Positions 1 through 7,307 of a stretch of 9,645 nt of DNA are shown in pieces. The notes beneath the pieces are model-generated. The model ran no database searches. It saw only the letters and a list, made by a program, of their open reading frames with translations, and had not been told where the DNA came from. Made by a program: the position numbers and the translations under genes. Source of the stretch: Candidatus Limnocylindrales bacterium (GTDB taxonomy: Bacteria > Chloroflexota > Limnocylindria > Limnocylindrales > CSP1-4); assembly GCA_030647575.1 (NCBI GenBank), contig JAUSJS010000105.1, positions 1 through 9,645 of the forward strand, written 5' to 3'. Within the stretch, counting starts at the first letter, position 1. The number at the start of each line of letters is the position of its first letter.

Positions 1-1
1 C

Positions 2-592
2 CGGGCCAAGGGGGCGCCGGACCGCAACGTCGACTACGGCGCGCTCGTCCGCGCGACCCGCTCCGGCAATCTCCTCGCCGACGGGCGCTTCAGCTCACAG
101 GGAGGGCTGGATGCGGAAACCGGCCAGGGAATCGGGGCGACCCATTGGCACCAGGCGGCTGGCGCGGCGGAGGTCGAGGTGGACCTCGAAACGGGCAAGG
201 TCGACGTCCTCCGCTATCACGCGGCGGTCTACGCCGGGCGCGTCGTGAACCCGGTCCAGGCGGAGCTCCAGTCGGAGGGCAACGTCGCCTTCGGGCTTGG
301 CCAGGCCCTGTTCGAGGAGCTGCTCTACGACAACGGCCAGCTGCAGAACGGCAACCTGGGCGACTACATGATCGCGAGCTTCGAGGACATGCCCGACGAC
401 CTCGGTGTGAGCGTCCTCGAGGAGCCGATCAGGAACGAGATCCACGGGATCGGTGAGACGGGCCTGCCGCCGGTCATGCCGGCGATCGGCAATGCCGTCT
501 ACCGAGCGACCGGGGTTCGCATCGTCGATCTCCCGATCACCGCCGAGAAGATCCTGCGGGGCCTCCGCGAGCTCGAGGCCGCCCGGAGCTGA
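2..592 (+). CDS. Molybdopterin-binding large subunit of a xanthine dehydrogenase-family hydroxylase (3' part only)
   Basis: Only the last 196 residues are present; the 5' part lies before the window. The product would be the catalytic Mo subunit, which binds molybdopterin cytosine dinucleotide and oxidises an organic substrate with water as oxygen donor. Visible family features are the GQGIG stretch, the NPVQAELQSEGN segment, and near the end GIGETGLPP, whose Glu matches the catalytic base of the family, followed by GNAVYRATGVR. The frame runs open from base 2 to a TGA at 590-592. It is about 73% identical, without gaps by hand count, to the C-terminus of the large subunit at 4440-6752, so the two are close paralogues. 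It is the last gene of its operon: the next gene is convergent after 19 bases. The substrate is unknown. Family assignment is firm. Confidence 0.93.
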   Translation, partial: RAKGAPDRNVDYGALVRATRSGNLLADGRFSSQGGLDAETGQGIGATHWHQAAGAAEVEVDLETGKVDVLRYHAAVYAGRVVNPVQAELQSEGNVAFGLGQALFEELLYDNGQLQNGNLGDYMIASFEDMPDDLGVSVLEEPIRNEIHGIGETGLPPVMPAIGNAVYRATGVRIVDLPITAEKILRGLRELEAARS

Positions 593-611
593 CCTGCCGG
601 GCCGGGCGGTC

Positions 612-1259
612 TCAGTCCGCCTCCGGCGCTTCGGGGCCGCCTGCCGCCTGGCGACGCATTGCCCGCCGCTCGTGCGGCCCAGTCCAGCGAGCGGACAGGT
701 CGTGGTCGAGGCGGATCCCGATCGTGTCGATCAACCGCCCGACGGTGTGGTCGATCAGCTCCTCGATCGTGGTCGGGCGAGTGTAGAACCCCGGCAACGG
801 CGGGCAGACGATGGCGCCCATCTCGGTCACCTGGACCATGAGGCGCAGATGCCCCAGGTGGAGCGGCGCCTCACGAGGAGCCAAGACGAGGCGACGGCGC
901 TCCTTCAAGGCGACGTCGGCGGCCCGCTCAAGGAGGTTGTCGCTCGACGAGAGGGCGATTGCGGAGAGCGTGCCCATCGAACACGGGACGACGGCCATCG
1001 CGTCGATCGGGAACGAGCCGCTCGAGATCGACGCGGCGACGTCCCCGAACCGGTAGCGGTGATCGGCGAGAAGCTCCACCTCGGTGGCCTTCCGGTCGGT
1101 CTCCAGCTCGATCGTCTGGCGCGCCGCGGGACTCATCAGCAGGTGGGTCTCGACGTGCGGCTGGCGGGCGAGAACCTCGAGCAGTCGGATGCCGAAGATC
1201 ACACCGCTCGCGCCGGTGATGCCGACGACGAGTCGGAAGGGGTCAGCCATGGGGGCCAT
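612..1259 (-). CDS. ubiX: UbiX-type flavin prenyltransferase (hydroxyarylic acid decarboxylase subunit B-like)
   Basis: Predicted to join a dimethylallyl group from dimethylallyl phosphate to reduced FMN, making prenylated FMN, the cofactor of UbiD-type (de)carboxylases. The 215-residue protein has the flavin-binding GITGASG (13-19), ISSGSF (78-83), PCSM (92-95), LAPREAPL (126-133) and PPLPGFY (153-159), all typical of UbiX/Pad1. The late RW pair (191-192) after a short tail resembles the catabolic VdcB/EcdB-type B subunits rather than the short ubiquinone UbiX; this is my recollection of the family, not an alignment. After it comes a charged, low-complexity tail of about 20 residues. The start at 1259 is chosen because GGAAG (1269-1265) lies 5 bases upstream; ATG at 1250 or 1262 is possible. 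It is divergent from the isomerase gene at 1330 and convergent with the large subunit ending at 592. No ubiD is in the window. Confidence 0.92.
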   Translation of the reverse strand: MAPMADPFRLVVGITGASGVIFGIRLLEVLARQPHVETHLLMSPAARQTIELETDRKATEVELLADHRYRFGDVAASISSGSFPIDAMAVVPCSMGTLSAIALSSSDNLLERAADVALKERRRLVLAPREAPLHLGHLRLMVQVTEMGAIVCPPLPGFYTRPTTIEELIDHTVGRLIDTIGIRLDHDLSARWTGPHERRAMRRQAAGGPEAPEAD

Positions 1260-1264
1260 CATAT

Positions 1265-1269
1265 CTTCC
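1265..1269 (-). promoter_or_regulatory. Ribosome binding site of the flavin prenyltransferase gene
   Basis: GGAAG on the minus strand, 5 bases before ATG at 1259, 2 before ATG at 1262 and 14 before ATG at 1250. Spacing favours 1259 among the three clustered in-frame ATGs. Confidence 0.5.
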
Positions 1270-1282
1270 ACGCGGAGCACTG

Positions 1283-1301
1283 GGTGTACGATTCGTACAC
1301 C
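1283..1301. promoter_or_regulatory. Perfect 19-base palindrome between ubiX and fni (putative operator)
   Basis: GGTGTACGA-T-TCGTACACC: two perfect 9-base arms around one base, in the middle of the divergent ubiX-fni intergenic region. A third half-site-like element, GCATACAC, lies at 1305-1312. The same GTGTACG / GCATACAC words recur at 9107-9124. A plus-strand -10-like TACGAT (1287-1292) sits inside the palindrome, but I see no convincing -35. The symmetry and placement suit a dimeric repressor controlling both genes. The regulator is not in the window and its family is not identified. Confidence 0.65.
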
Positions 1302-1329
1302 ACGGCATACACGCTTTCGGGCGGGGTCA

Positions 1330-2406
1330 ATGGACGAAATCGTCGGTCGCAAGGCCGATCACATGCGCCTCGCCACGGTCGAGGCGGCCGTCGCTCGCCG
1401 GGGTCCGGGCTTCGACGACGTCGCGTTCGTCCACAACGCGCTGCCGGAGGTCGACTTCGAGCTGTTGGATCCGTCAGTGGAGTTCCTGGGCAGGCGGCTC
1501 TCCCTGCCGCTGGTGATCGCCTCGATGACCGGCGGCCACCCGGATGGCGGCCGCGTCAACGCGGCGCTGGCTCGGGCGTCCGAGCGCCATGGGCTCGCGA
1601 TGGGCGTCGGGAGCCAACGCGCGGCGCTCCGCGAACCTGCCCTCCGCGACACCTACGGGATCGCCCGGCGAGAGGCGCCGACCGCCTTCCTCCTGGCCAA
1701 TGTCGGGGCAGCGCAGCTCGTCGCCCAGGGCGACGCCCCGCCGCTGTCCGTCGACGAGGTCGAGCGGCTCGCCGAGATGATCTCGGCAGACGCCGTCATC
1801 GTCCACCTCAACGCCCTCCAGGAGCTGATCCAGCCCGAGGGCGATCGCCGTGCCTTCGGCTGGCTGGCGGCGATCGAACGTCTCGTCGCCGCCCTGTCGC
1901 TGCCGGTCGTCGCCAAGGAGACCGGCGGCGGCGTATCGGAGCGGGTCGCGCGGCGGCTGGCGGAGGCCGGCGTGGCGGCGATCGACGTCGGCGGCCTGGG
2001 CGGGACCAGTTTCGCCGCGATCGAAGGCCTGCGGGCCACCGAGCAGGGCGACCGGCGCGGAAGCGAGCTGGCCGAGCGGTTCGCCGACTGGGGGATCCCG
2101 ACCGCCGCCAGCGTGGGACTCGCCGCGAGGGCGGGCCTTCCGATCGTGGCCACCGGCGGGATCCGGTCGGGTCTCGACGCGGGCCGCGCGATCGCCCTCG
2201 GGGCGACCGCGGTCGGGGTCGCTCGGCCGCTGCTCCAGGCGGTCCTCGACGGGGGCGACGAGGCGGTCGACCGCTGGCTGGCGCGCTTCCGGGAGGAGCT
2301 GCTGGCCACGCAGTTCCTGACCGGCTCGGCCACGATCGCCGACCTGGCCCGGGCGGAGGTCGTCATCTCGGGCGCGACCGGGCACTGGCTCCGGCCCCTC
2401 GGCTGA
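1330..2406 (+). CDS. fni: Type 2 isopentenyl diphosphate Delta-isomerase (FMN-dependent)
   Basis: Interconverts isopentenyl and dimethylallyl diphosphate using reduced FMN and Mg2+; cytosolic TIM-barrel enzyme. The 358-residue protein has the family's usual length and its signatures in order: RK..H (7-11), MTGG (66-69), GSQRAAL (94-100), ANVGA (123-127), HLNALQE (159-165) with QPEGD (168-172) carrying the catalytic and metal-binding residues, KETGGGVS (196-203), DVGGLGGTSF (219-228), ADWGIPT (252-258) and the phosphate-binding TGGIRSGLD (275-283). ATG at 1330 is chosen because the protein then begins with the family's usual start near RK..H; the upstream GGCGGGG is only a loose ribosome site. 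No other isoprenoid gene is nearby. The divergent neighbour is a UbiX prenyltransferase, which consumes the dimethylallyl group this enzyme makes, so a dedicated supply role is plausible, though a housekeeping role cannot be excluded. Confidence 0.94.
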   Translation: MDEIVGRKADHMRLATVEAAVARRGPGFDDVAFVHNALPEVDFELLDPSVEFLGRRLSLPLVIASMTGGHPDGGRVNAALARASERHGLAMGVGSQRAALREPALRDTYGIARREAPTAFLLANVGAAQLVAQGDAPPLSVDEVERLAEMISADAVIVHLNALQELIQPEGDRRAFGWLAAIERLVAALSLPVVAKETGGGVSERVARRLAEAGVAAIDVGGLGGTSFAAIEGLRATEQGDRRGSELAERFADWGIPTAASVGLAARAGLPIVATGGIRSGLDAGRAIALGATAVGVARPLLQAVLDGGDEAVDRWLARFREELLATQFLTGSATIADLARAEVVISGATGHWLRPLG

Positions 2407-2418
2407 ATCGCTCAGCAT

Positions 2419-2484
2419 CTGACGAGCGCGATGCCCGACGCACGAACGGGGCGAACGCCAGGACCGCTGCGTGCGGCTCGTCAG
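2419..2484. repeat. Inverted repeat spanning the convergent fni / hydrolase junction
   Basis: CTGACGAGC (2419-2427) pairs perfectly with GCTCGTCAG (2476-2484), and a second short pair, CGCAC (2439-2443) with GTGCG (2471-2475), lies inside it. A smaller stem GCTGA / TCAGC (2402-2406 / 2412-2416) overlaps the fni stop. The fold could act as a bidirectional terminator, but there is no T-run on either strand and the loop is long. The right arm enters the stop codon of the hydrolase gene. Confidence 0.3.
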
Positions 2485-3323
2485 GCGCGAGGAGGCCGGG
2501 GCTCCAGGAAGGCAACGACCTCGGCGATGACGGGGTCCGGGGTCTGCCAGAACAAGCCGTGGGCCACTCCCTCAGCGATCCGCAGGACGGCGCGGGGAAG
2601 GTGGTCCGCGAGGTGGCGCGACTGGTCCAGATGCGACCCGGTCCCCCCGACATGGGTGTCGCGATCGCCGACGATGACCAGGCACGGCTGGTCGATCTCG
2701 GCCAGCCGGTCGACCGTCCGATGGCCCTGGCGGGCGATGACGTGCTTGAGATAGTCCCGCAGCGACGCTCGGTTGTCCCAGAAAGCCTGGATCAGCCGAT
2801 CGACCTTCGCCGGCGAGCTCGCGGCGAACTCCGGGGTGAAGAAGGTCGACCGGATCTGGTCGGCGATCGTCCGCTCGTAGCCCTTCTCGATCAGGGCGAT
2901 GGCGTTGGCCAGTGGGATCCCGGGCTGCGGTTCGCAGTCCGCCCGGTACTCGCCCGGCCCGGACGCCGCCAGGACGAGCGATCGGACGCGATCCGGCGCA
3001 TCGATCGCGACCCATTGGGCGACGCGGCCGCCCATCGAGTGACCCAGGACGTGGGCGGGGCCCATTCCCAACTCATCGATCAGGCGGACTGCGTCGGCCG
3101 CGAAGAGGCGGGTCGAATAGTCCTCGTCGGTCCCGGGGGTCTTCCCCGTGCCACGGTAGTCGAGCGTGACGACGGTGAACTGCTCCGCCAGCCTCCCGAC
3201 AAGGTCGTCTCCCCAGGTCGCCCCCGCGTACCCGGTGCCGGCGAGCAGGACGAGCGGCGGACCGTAACCGTGGACCTCATGAGCGAGCCTGACCGGTTCA
3301 ACCGCCCGTGCGGGGATGGACAT
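2481..3323 (-). CDS. Alpha/beta-fold hydrolase
   Basis: A 280-residue soluble serine hydrolase of the large family that includes enol-lactonases, C-C bond hydrolases, esterases and haloperoxidase-like proteins. Visible features are the oxyanion strand LVLLAGTGYAGATW (24-37), DYRGTGKT (55-62), the nucleophile elbow GHSMGGR with Ser96, the acid in GDRD (Asp222), and the late histidine in GVAHGLF (His255), so the catalytic triad is complete. There is no signal peptide. ATG at 3323 is chosen because GGGAG lies 5 bases upstream and the domain begins soon after; upstream in-frame codons give a low-complexity, non-homologous extension. It is convergent with fni and divergent from the molybdenum hydroxylase operon, suggesting a role on an ester, lactone or ring-cleavage product of the same pathway. 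The exact substrate cannot be assigned. Confidence 0.88.
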   Translation of the reverse strand: MSIPARAVEPVRLAHEVHGYGPPLVLLAGTGYAGATWGDDLVGRLAEQFTVVTLDYRGTGKTPGTDEDYSTRLFAADAVRLIDELGMGPAHVLGHSMGGRVAQWVAIDAPDRVRSLVLAASGPGEYRADCEPQPGIPLANAIALIEKGYERTIADQIRSTFFTPEFAASSPAKVDRLIQAFWDNRASLRDYLKHVIARQGHRTVDRLAEIDQPCLVIVGDRDTHVGGTGSHLDQSRHLADHLPRAVLRIAEGVAHGLFWQTPDPVIAEVVAFLEPRPPRA

Positions 3324-3397
3324 GGCTGCTCCCGCTGCCCCGCGCGGACTCGATGCGTGACTCGCCCGCGCCGCGCGACGAAAGGATACCGCTGCAT

Positions 3398-3434
<37 letters not shown>

Positions 3435-3448
3435 AGGCCGGCGGTGGT

Positions 3449-3478
3449 TTGACGGAGGTCCGCGAGGCTGCATAGAAT
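3449..3478 (+). promoter_or_regulatory. Sigma-70-like promoter of the molybdenum hydroxylase operon
   Basis: TTGACG (3449-3454), an 18-base spacer and TAGAAT (3473-3478): five of six matches in each hexamer to the TTGACA/TATAAT consensus. It lies 64 bases before the FAD-subunit start. Transcription would begin near 3485. The -10 is overlapped by the dyad at 3467-3483. Confidence 0.6.
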
Positions 3479-3491
3479 GCAGCTGTATACC
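3467..3491. promoter_or_regulatory. Dyad overlapping the -10 element (putative operator)
   Basis: GCTGCAT-AGA-ATGCAGC (3467-3483) is a perfect 7+3+7 inverted repeat whose centre falls in the -10 box. It is directly followed by TGTATACC (3484-3491), which resembles the GTGTATGC half-sites seen at 1305-1312 and 9117-9124. CTGCATA is also shared with 9116-9121. Binding here would block the promoter, so a repressor is the simplest reading. Confidence 0.5.
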
Positions 3492-3541
3492 AATCGTCCA
3501 GGCGCATGGCAGCTCCCTGTGCGCACCGACCGAGGTTGTTC

Positions 3542-4426
3542 ATGCCCGGATCCCTGGCGTTCTATCACCCCACCACGCTGGAGGATGCGATCGGCCTCCT
3601 CGGGGAGCACGGCGATGAGGCGAAGGTCGTTGCCGGCGCGACGGCACTCACCATCCTCATGCGCCAGCGGCTGGTGGCTCCGTCGGCCCTCGTCAGCCTC
3701 GGCTCGATCCCGGGCCTGGACCGGATCGAGGAGGTCGACGGGAGCCTCCGGATCGGGGCGATGGTCCGTCACCGCGACGTCGAGCTGAGCCAGATCGTCC
3801 GGGCGAGGATCCCGGTCCTGGCCGAGACCTTCGGCAAGGTCGCCAACGTCCGGGTGAGGAACGCCGCCACCGTCGGCGGCGTTCTGGCCGAGTCCGACTA
3901 CGCGTCCGACCCGCCGGCGGTCTTCGTCGCCCTCGACGCCGAGGTGGAGGTCCGTGGGCCGAACGGCGAGCGGACGATCCCGGCGCGCGACTTCTTCGTC
4001 GCCTTCTACGAGACCGCCCTCGAGCCGGACGAGATCGTCACCGGTATCGTGGTCCCCGTTCCGGCCGCCGGCAGCGGGACCAGCTACCACAAGTTCGTGA
4101 CCCGATCTTCGGAGGACCGGCCGTGTGTCGGCGTCGCCGCGCTCGTCCGGCTGGCGCCCGACGGGTCCGCCGCGGATCTTCGGGTCGCCGTCGGGGCTGC
4201 CGCAGAAACGCCCCAGCGATTCCCGGACTACGAGGCCCTCGGTCGCGGCCATGTTCTCTCGGACGACATCGTCGGCCGGGTCGCCGATGCCTACGCCGGC
4301 GCGATCGACACTCTCGACGACATGCGCGGGTCGGCCTGGTATCGGACCGAGATGGTCCGGGTCTGGGTCCGGCGCGCGATCGAGTCCGCCCGGGACGCCG
4401 CGGCAAGCGGGCCGGCGGCCCATTGA
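3542..4426 (+). CDS. FAD-binding medium subunit of a molybdenum hydroxylase (CoxM/XdhB-like)
   Basis: Passes electrons from the [2Fe-2S] subunit to the final acceptor through FAD; cytosolic partner of the next two gene products. The 294-residue length is normal for the family. The first FAD-binding motif is AGATA (31-35), where the usual AGG has Ala for the second Gly. The second is VRNAATVGGVLAESDYASD (105-123), with the TVGG turn intact. The rest (LEPDEIVTGI, then a C-terminal domain) fits CO dehydrogenase flavoprotein C-terminal regions. ATG at 3542 is chosen because GAGG (3532-3535) lies 6 bases upstream; ATG at 3506 has a weaker site. It is first in an FAD-Mo-FeS operon, 13 bases before the large subunit, behind the promoter at 3449-3478. 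The substrate is unknown. Confidence 0.93.
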   Translation: MPGSLAFYHPTTLEDAIGLLGEHGDEAKVVAGATALTILMRQRLVAPSALVSLGSIPGLDRIEEVDGSLRIGAMVRHRDVELSQIVRARIPVLAETFGKVANVRVRNAATVGGVLAESDYASDPPAVFVALDAEVEVRGPNGERTIPARDFFVAFYETALEPDEIVTGIVVPVPAAGSGTSYHKFVTRSSEDRPCVGVAALVRLAPDGSAADLRVAVGAAAETPQRFPDYEALGRGHVLSDDIVGRVADAYAGAIDTLDDMRGSAWYRTEMVRVWVRRAIESARDAAASGPAAH

Positions 4427-4439
4427 CCCGGGAGACCTG

Positions 4440-6752
4440 ATGGCTGCTGCGGCTGCCCCGATGCGCGTCCCCGGCATGCTCGACGCGAACCTCCGGGTCC
4501 GCGGTCGCGTGCCCTATGCGATGGATCTGAACGTTGTCGGGATGCTCCATGCGAAGCTCCTGCGGAGCCCGTACGCCCACGCCCGGATCGTCTCGGTCGA
4601 CGCCAGCCGGGCGCGGGCGCTGTCGGGCGTCCGTGCCGTCCTGACCGGCGCGGACCTGGCCGAGCGCGACGACATCTACCCGTACTACGGCCCGATCTTC
4701 CGCGACCAGGCCGCCCTGGCGATGGACAAGGTGCGCTTCGCGGGCGATCCGGTGGCGGCCGTTGCGGCCGACGACGCCGACATTGCCCAGGCGGCGCTCG
4801 AGCTGATCGACGTCGAGTACGAGGAGCTGCCGGCGGTCTTCGACGTCGACGCGGCCCTCGCAGCTGGGGCACCGATCGTTCACGACGAGCCTCCCCGCCT
4901 GGGGCAGACGTTCGCCGACATCATCGTCCGAGCCGAGGCGGACACGAACATCTGCAACCACTTCAAGCTCCGCAAGGGCGACGTCGAGCGCGCCTTCGCG
5001 GAGGCGGACCACGTCTTCGAGAACGAGTTCACCTCGCCGCCCGTTCAGCACGTCCCGATGGAGACCCACAACTGCGTGGCCTGGATCGATGCCGGGATCA
5101 TCAACGTCACGACGGCGACCCAGATGCCGTTCGCCGTCCGGGCCTCGCTGGCCGAGATCTTCCGGGTCTCGCAGGCCAAGGTCCGGATCACGACGCCGAC
5201 GCTCGGTGGCGGCTACGGCGCGAAGACGTACACGAAGGTCGAACCGATCGCCGCACTCCTCGCTCAGGCCGCCGGCCGGCCGGTCCGGATCCACCTGACC
5301 CGCGAGGAAGAGTTCGTCACGATCACCAAGCACGGCGTCAAGATCCGGATGAAGACGGGCGTCACCAACGACGCTCGGATCGTCGCTCGCCAGAGCACGT
5401 GCTGGTTCAACACCGGGGCCTACGCCGACATCGGTCCGCGCCTGATCAAGAACGGCGGGTACGCCACCGGCGGGCCGCACGACATCCCCAACGTCTGGGT
5501 CGATTCGTACGCCGTCTATACGAACCTGCCGCCGGCCGGCGCCTTCCGCGGCTACGGCGTCTCACAGGCGGCCTGGGCCTACGAGACTCAGATGGACATG
5601 ATCGCCGCCCAGCTCGGCTGGGACCCGCTCGAGTTCAGGATGAAGAACCTGCTCGAGGACGGCCAGGCGGTCATGACCGGCGAGGACATGTTCGACGCCC
5701 ACTTCAAGGAGCTGCTCGGCTCGGCGGCCGAGCGGATCGGCTGGGATTCGGCGGAGCAGCCGCAGCGGACGGGCTCGAAGGTCCGGGCCAAGGGCCTCGC
5801 CTGCATCATCAAGGGAACGGTCACGCCGTCCACCTCGACGGCCGCAGCCAAGCTCAACGAGGATGGCAGTCTGCAGATCCTGTCGAGTGCCGTCGAGATG
5901 GGCCAGGGCGCCGAGACTGCCCTCAGCGTCCTGGCCGCCGAAGGGCTCGATCTGCGTCTCGACCAGGTCAGCATCTCCCGCCCGGACACGGACGTCACGC
6001 CCTACGACCAGGGCACGAGCTCCAGCCGCAACACCTATTCGATGGGGACGGCAGTCCGGATGGCAGTCGGCGACATCCGAACGCAGCTCCTGGAGCTGGC
6101 CGCCGCCGAGCTCGAGGCCAGCCCGGACGACCTGGAGTTGGTAGCCGGCCGCGTCCAGCCGAGGGGCGTCCCGGACAAGTCGATCGCCTATGGTGACCTC
6201 GTTCGCGGATCGCGCAGCGGGAACCTGCTGGCCAACGGCGTCTACGCCTCGAAGGGCGGCCTCGACCCGGAGACCGGCCAGGGGATCGGCTCGGTCCACT
6301 GGCACCAGGCGGCCGCCGCCGTCGAAGTCGAGGTCGACCTCGACACGGGCAAGATCGACCTCCTCAAGTACCACGCCGGCGTCTACGCCGGAAGGATCGT
6401 CAACCCCGTCCAGGCGGAGCTCCAGACGGAAGGCAACATCGCCTTCGGCCTCGGCCAGGCGCTGTTCGAGGAGATGATCTTCGACGGTGGCCAGCTCCAG
6501 AACGGCAACCTCGGCGACTACATGATCGCCAGCATGGAGGACATGCCAAAGGAGATCAGCCTCGGGATCCTCGAGCACATCGAGGCGAACGACATCCACG
6601 GCATCGGCGAGACGTCGCTGCCGCCGGCCATGCCGGCCATCGGGAACGCCGTCTATCGGGCGACCGGCGTGCGGATCACCGACCTGCCGATCACCCCCGA
6701 GAAAGTGCTGCGTGGCCTGCGAGCCCGTGCCGCCCAGGAGTCCGCCGAATGA
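4440..6752 (+). CDS. Molybdopterin-binding large subunit of a xanthine dehydrogenase-family hydroxylase
   Basis: Catalytic subunit of 770 residues, full length for the CoxL/XdhA family; hydroxylates or dehydrogenates a carbon substrate at a Mo centre. After an N-terminal hammerhead domain beginning near VRGRVPYAMD come PVQHVPMETH (Met207-Glu208), GGGYGAK (256-262), GAFRGYG (367-373), EMGQG (486-490) and GIGETSLPP, where Glu724 is the expected catalytic base. The active-site loop is the GAFRG type. The AYRCSFR signature of true aerobic CO dehydrogenase is absent, so CO is an unlikely substrate. No Tat signal is seen. ATG at 4440 has GGAG (4431-4434) 5 bases upstream. The stop overlaps the next start (ATGA). 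It is a close paralogue of the partial gene at 2-592. Substrate unassigned; purines, aldehydes, nicotinate-like or other aromatics are possible. Confidence 0.95.
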   Translation: MAAAAAPMRVPGMLDANLRVRGRVPYAMDLNVVGMLHAKLLRSPYAHARIVSVDASRARALSGVRAVLTGADLAERDDIYPYYGPIFRDQAALAMDKVRFAGDPVAAVAADDADIAQAALELIDVEYEELPAVFDVDAALAAGAPIVHDEPPRLGQTFADIIVRAEADTNICNHFKLRKGDVERAFAEADHVFENEFTSPPVQHVPMETHNCVAWIDAGIINVTTATQMPFAVRASLAEIFRVSQAKVRITTPTLGGGYGAKTYTKVEPIAALLAQAAGRPVRIHLTREEEFVTITKHGVKIRMKTGVTNDARIVARQSTCWFNTGAYADIGPRLIKNGGYATGGPHDIPNVWVDSYAVYTNLPPAGAFRGYGVSQAAWAYETQMDMIAAQLGWDPLEFRMKNLLEDGQAVMTGEDMFDAHFKELLGSAAERIGWDSAEQPQRTGSKVRAKGLACIIKGTVTPSTSTAAAKLNEDGSLQILSSAVEMGQGAETALSVLAAEGLDLRLDQVSISRPDTDVTPYDQGTSSSRNTYSMGTAVRMAVGDIRTQLLELAAAELEASPDDLELVAGRVQPRGVPDKSIAYGDLVRGSRSGNLLANGVYASKGGLDPETGQGIGSVHWHQAAAAVEVEVDLDTGKIDLLKYHAGVYAGRIVNPVQAELQTEGNIAFGLGQALFEEMIFDGGQLQNGNLGDYMIASMEDMPKEISLGILEHIEANDIHGIGETSLPPAMPAIGNAVYRATGVRITDLPITPEKVLRGLRARAAQESAE

Positions 6753-7282
6753 CCGCTGCCGATCCGTCTGCCCCGAGCACCAGCCCGCGACCCGTCGACG
6801 GCGAGGGGAAGATCTCGCTGACCCTCCACGTGAACGGCCGCGAGGAGCACCTCCGGGCCCGCCCCCACCACACTCTCCTCGAAGTCCTCCGGAACGAGCT
6901 CCACCTGACCGGTGCCCGCGAGGGCTGCGGCGTCGGGATGTGCGGGGCCTGCACCGTCCTGCTCGACGGCCGGCCCATCTCGGGCTGCCTCCTGCCGGCG
7001 GCCCTGGCAGAAGGGCACGAGCTGACGACGATTGAGGGCCTCGAGGGACCGAACGGCGAGCTCCACCCGATCCAGGAGGCCTACGTCGAGCACACCGGGT
7101 TCCAGTGCTCGTACTGCACCCCCGGCTTCATCCTCACCACGAAGGCACTCCTCGAGGAGCGCCCCGACGTGAGCCGCGACGAGGCCAAGGCCTACCTTGC
7201 CGGCAACCTCTGCCGGTGCGGCAGCTACGTGAAGATCCTCGACTCGGTCATGGACGCCAGGGATCGGCTCCGCGGCGGCTGA
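6749..7282 (+). CDS. [2Fe-2S] small subunit of a molybdenum hydroxylase (CoxS/XdhC-like)
   Basis: Carries two [2Fe-2S] clusters that move electrons from Mo to FAD. In the 177-residue protein the plant-ferredoxin-type cluster ligands are Cys60, 65, 68 and 80 (GCGVGMCGAC...GC), and the second, alpha-helical domain's ligands are Cys120, 123, 155 and 157 (QCSYCTPG and CRCGSY). All eight cysteines are present. CRCGSY replaces the more common CRCTGY. About 20 polar residues rich in Pro and Ser precede the first domain, longer than most homologues. The ATG overlaps the large-subunit stop (ATGA, translational coupling), with AGGAG (6736-6740) 8 bases upstream. It is last in its operon and convergent with the ThDP enzyme gene after 25 bases. 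Confidence 0.95.
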   Translation: MTAADPSAPSTSPRPVDGEGKISLTLHVNGREEHLRARPHHTLLEVLRNELHLTGAREGCGVGMCGACTVLLDGRPISGCLLPAALAEGHELTTIEGLEGPNGELHPIQEAYVEHTGFQCSYCTPGFILTTKALLEERPDVSRDEAKAYLAGNLCRCGSYVKILDSVMDARDRLRGG

Positions 7283-7307
7283 AACCGGCGGCCTACCATC
7301 GCGGGAC

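Noticed and set aside
1325..1330. TTGACC on the minus strand as a -35 for ubiX.
   Set aside because: No acceptable -10 lies 16-18 bases downstream, and it overlaps the fni start codon.
4440..7282. Naming the three-gene operon coxMLS (aerobic CO dehydrogenase).
   Set aside because: The order fits, but the large subunit lacks AYRCSFR and has GAFRGYG, so CO oxidation is not supported.
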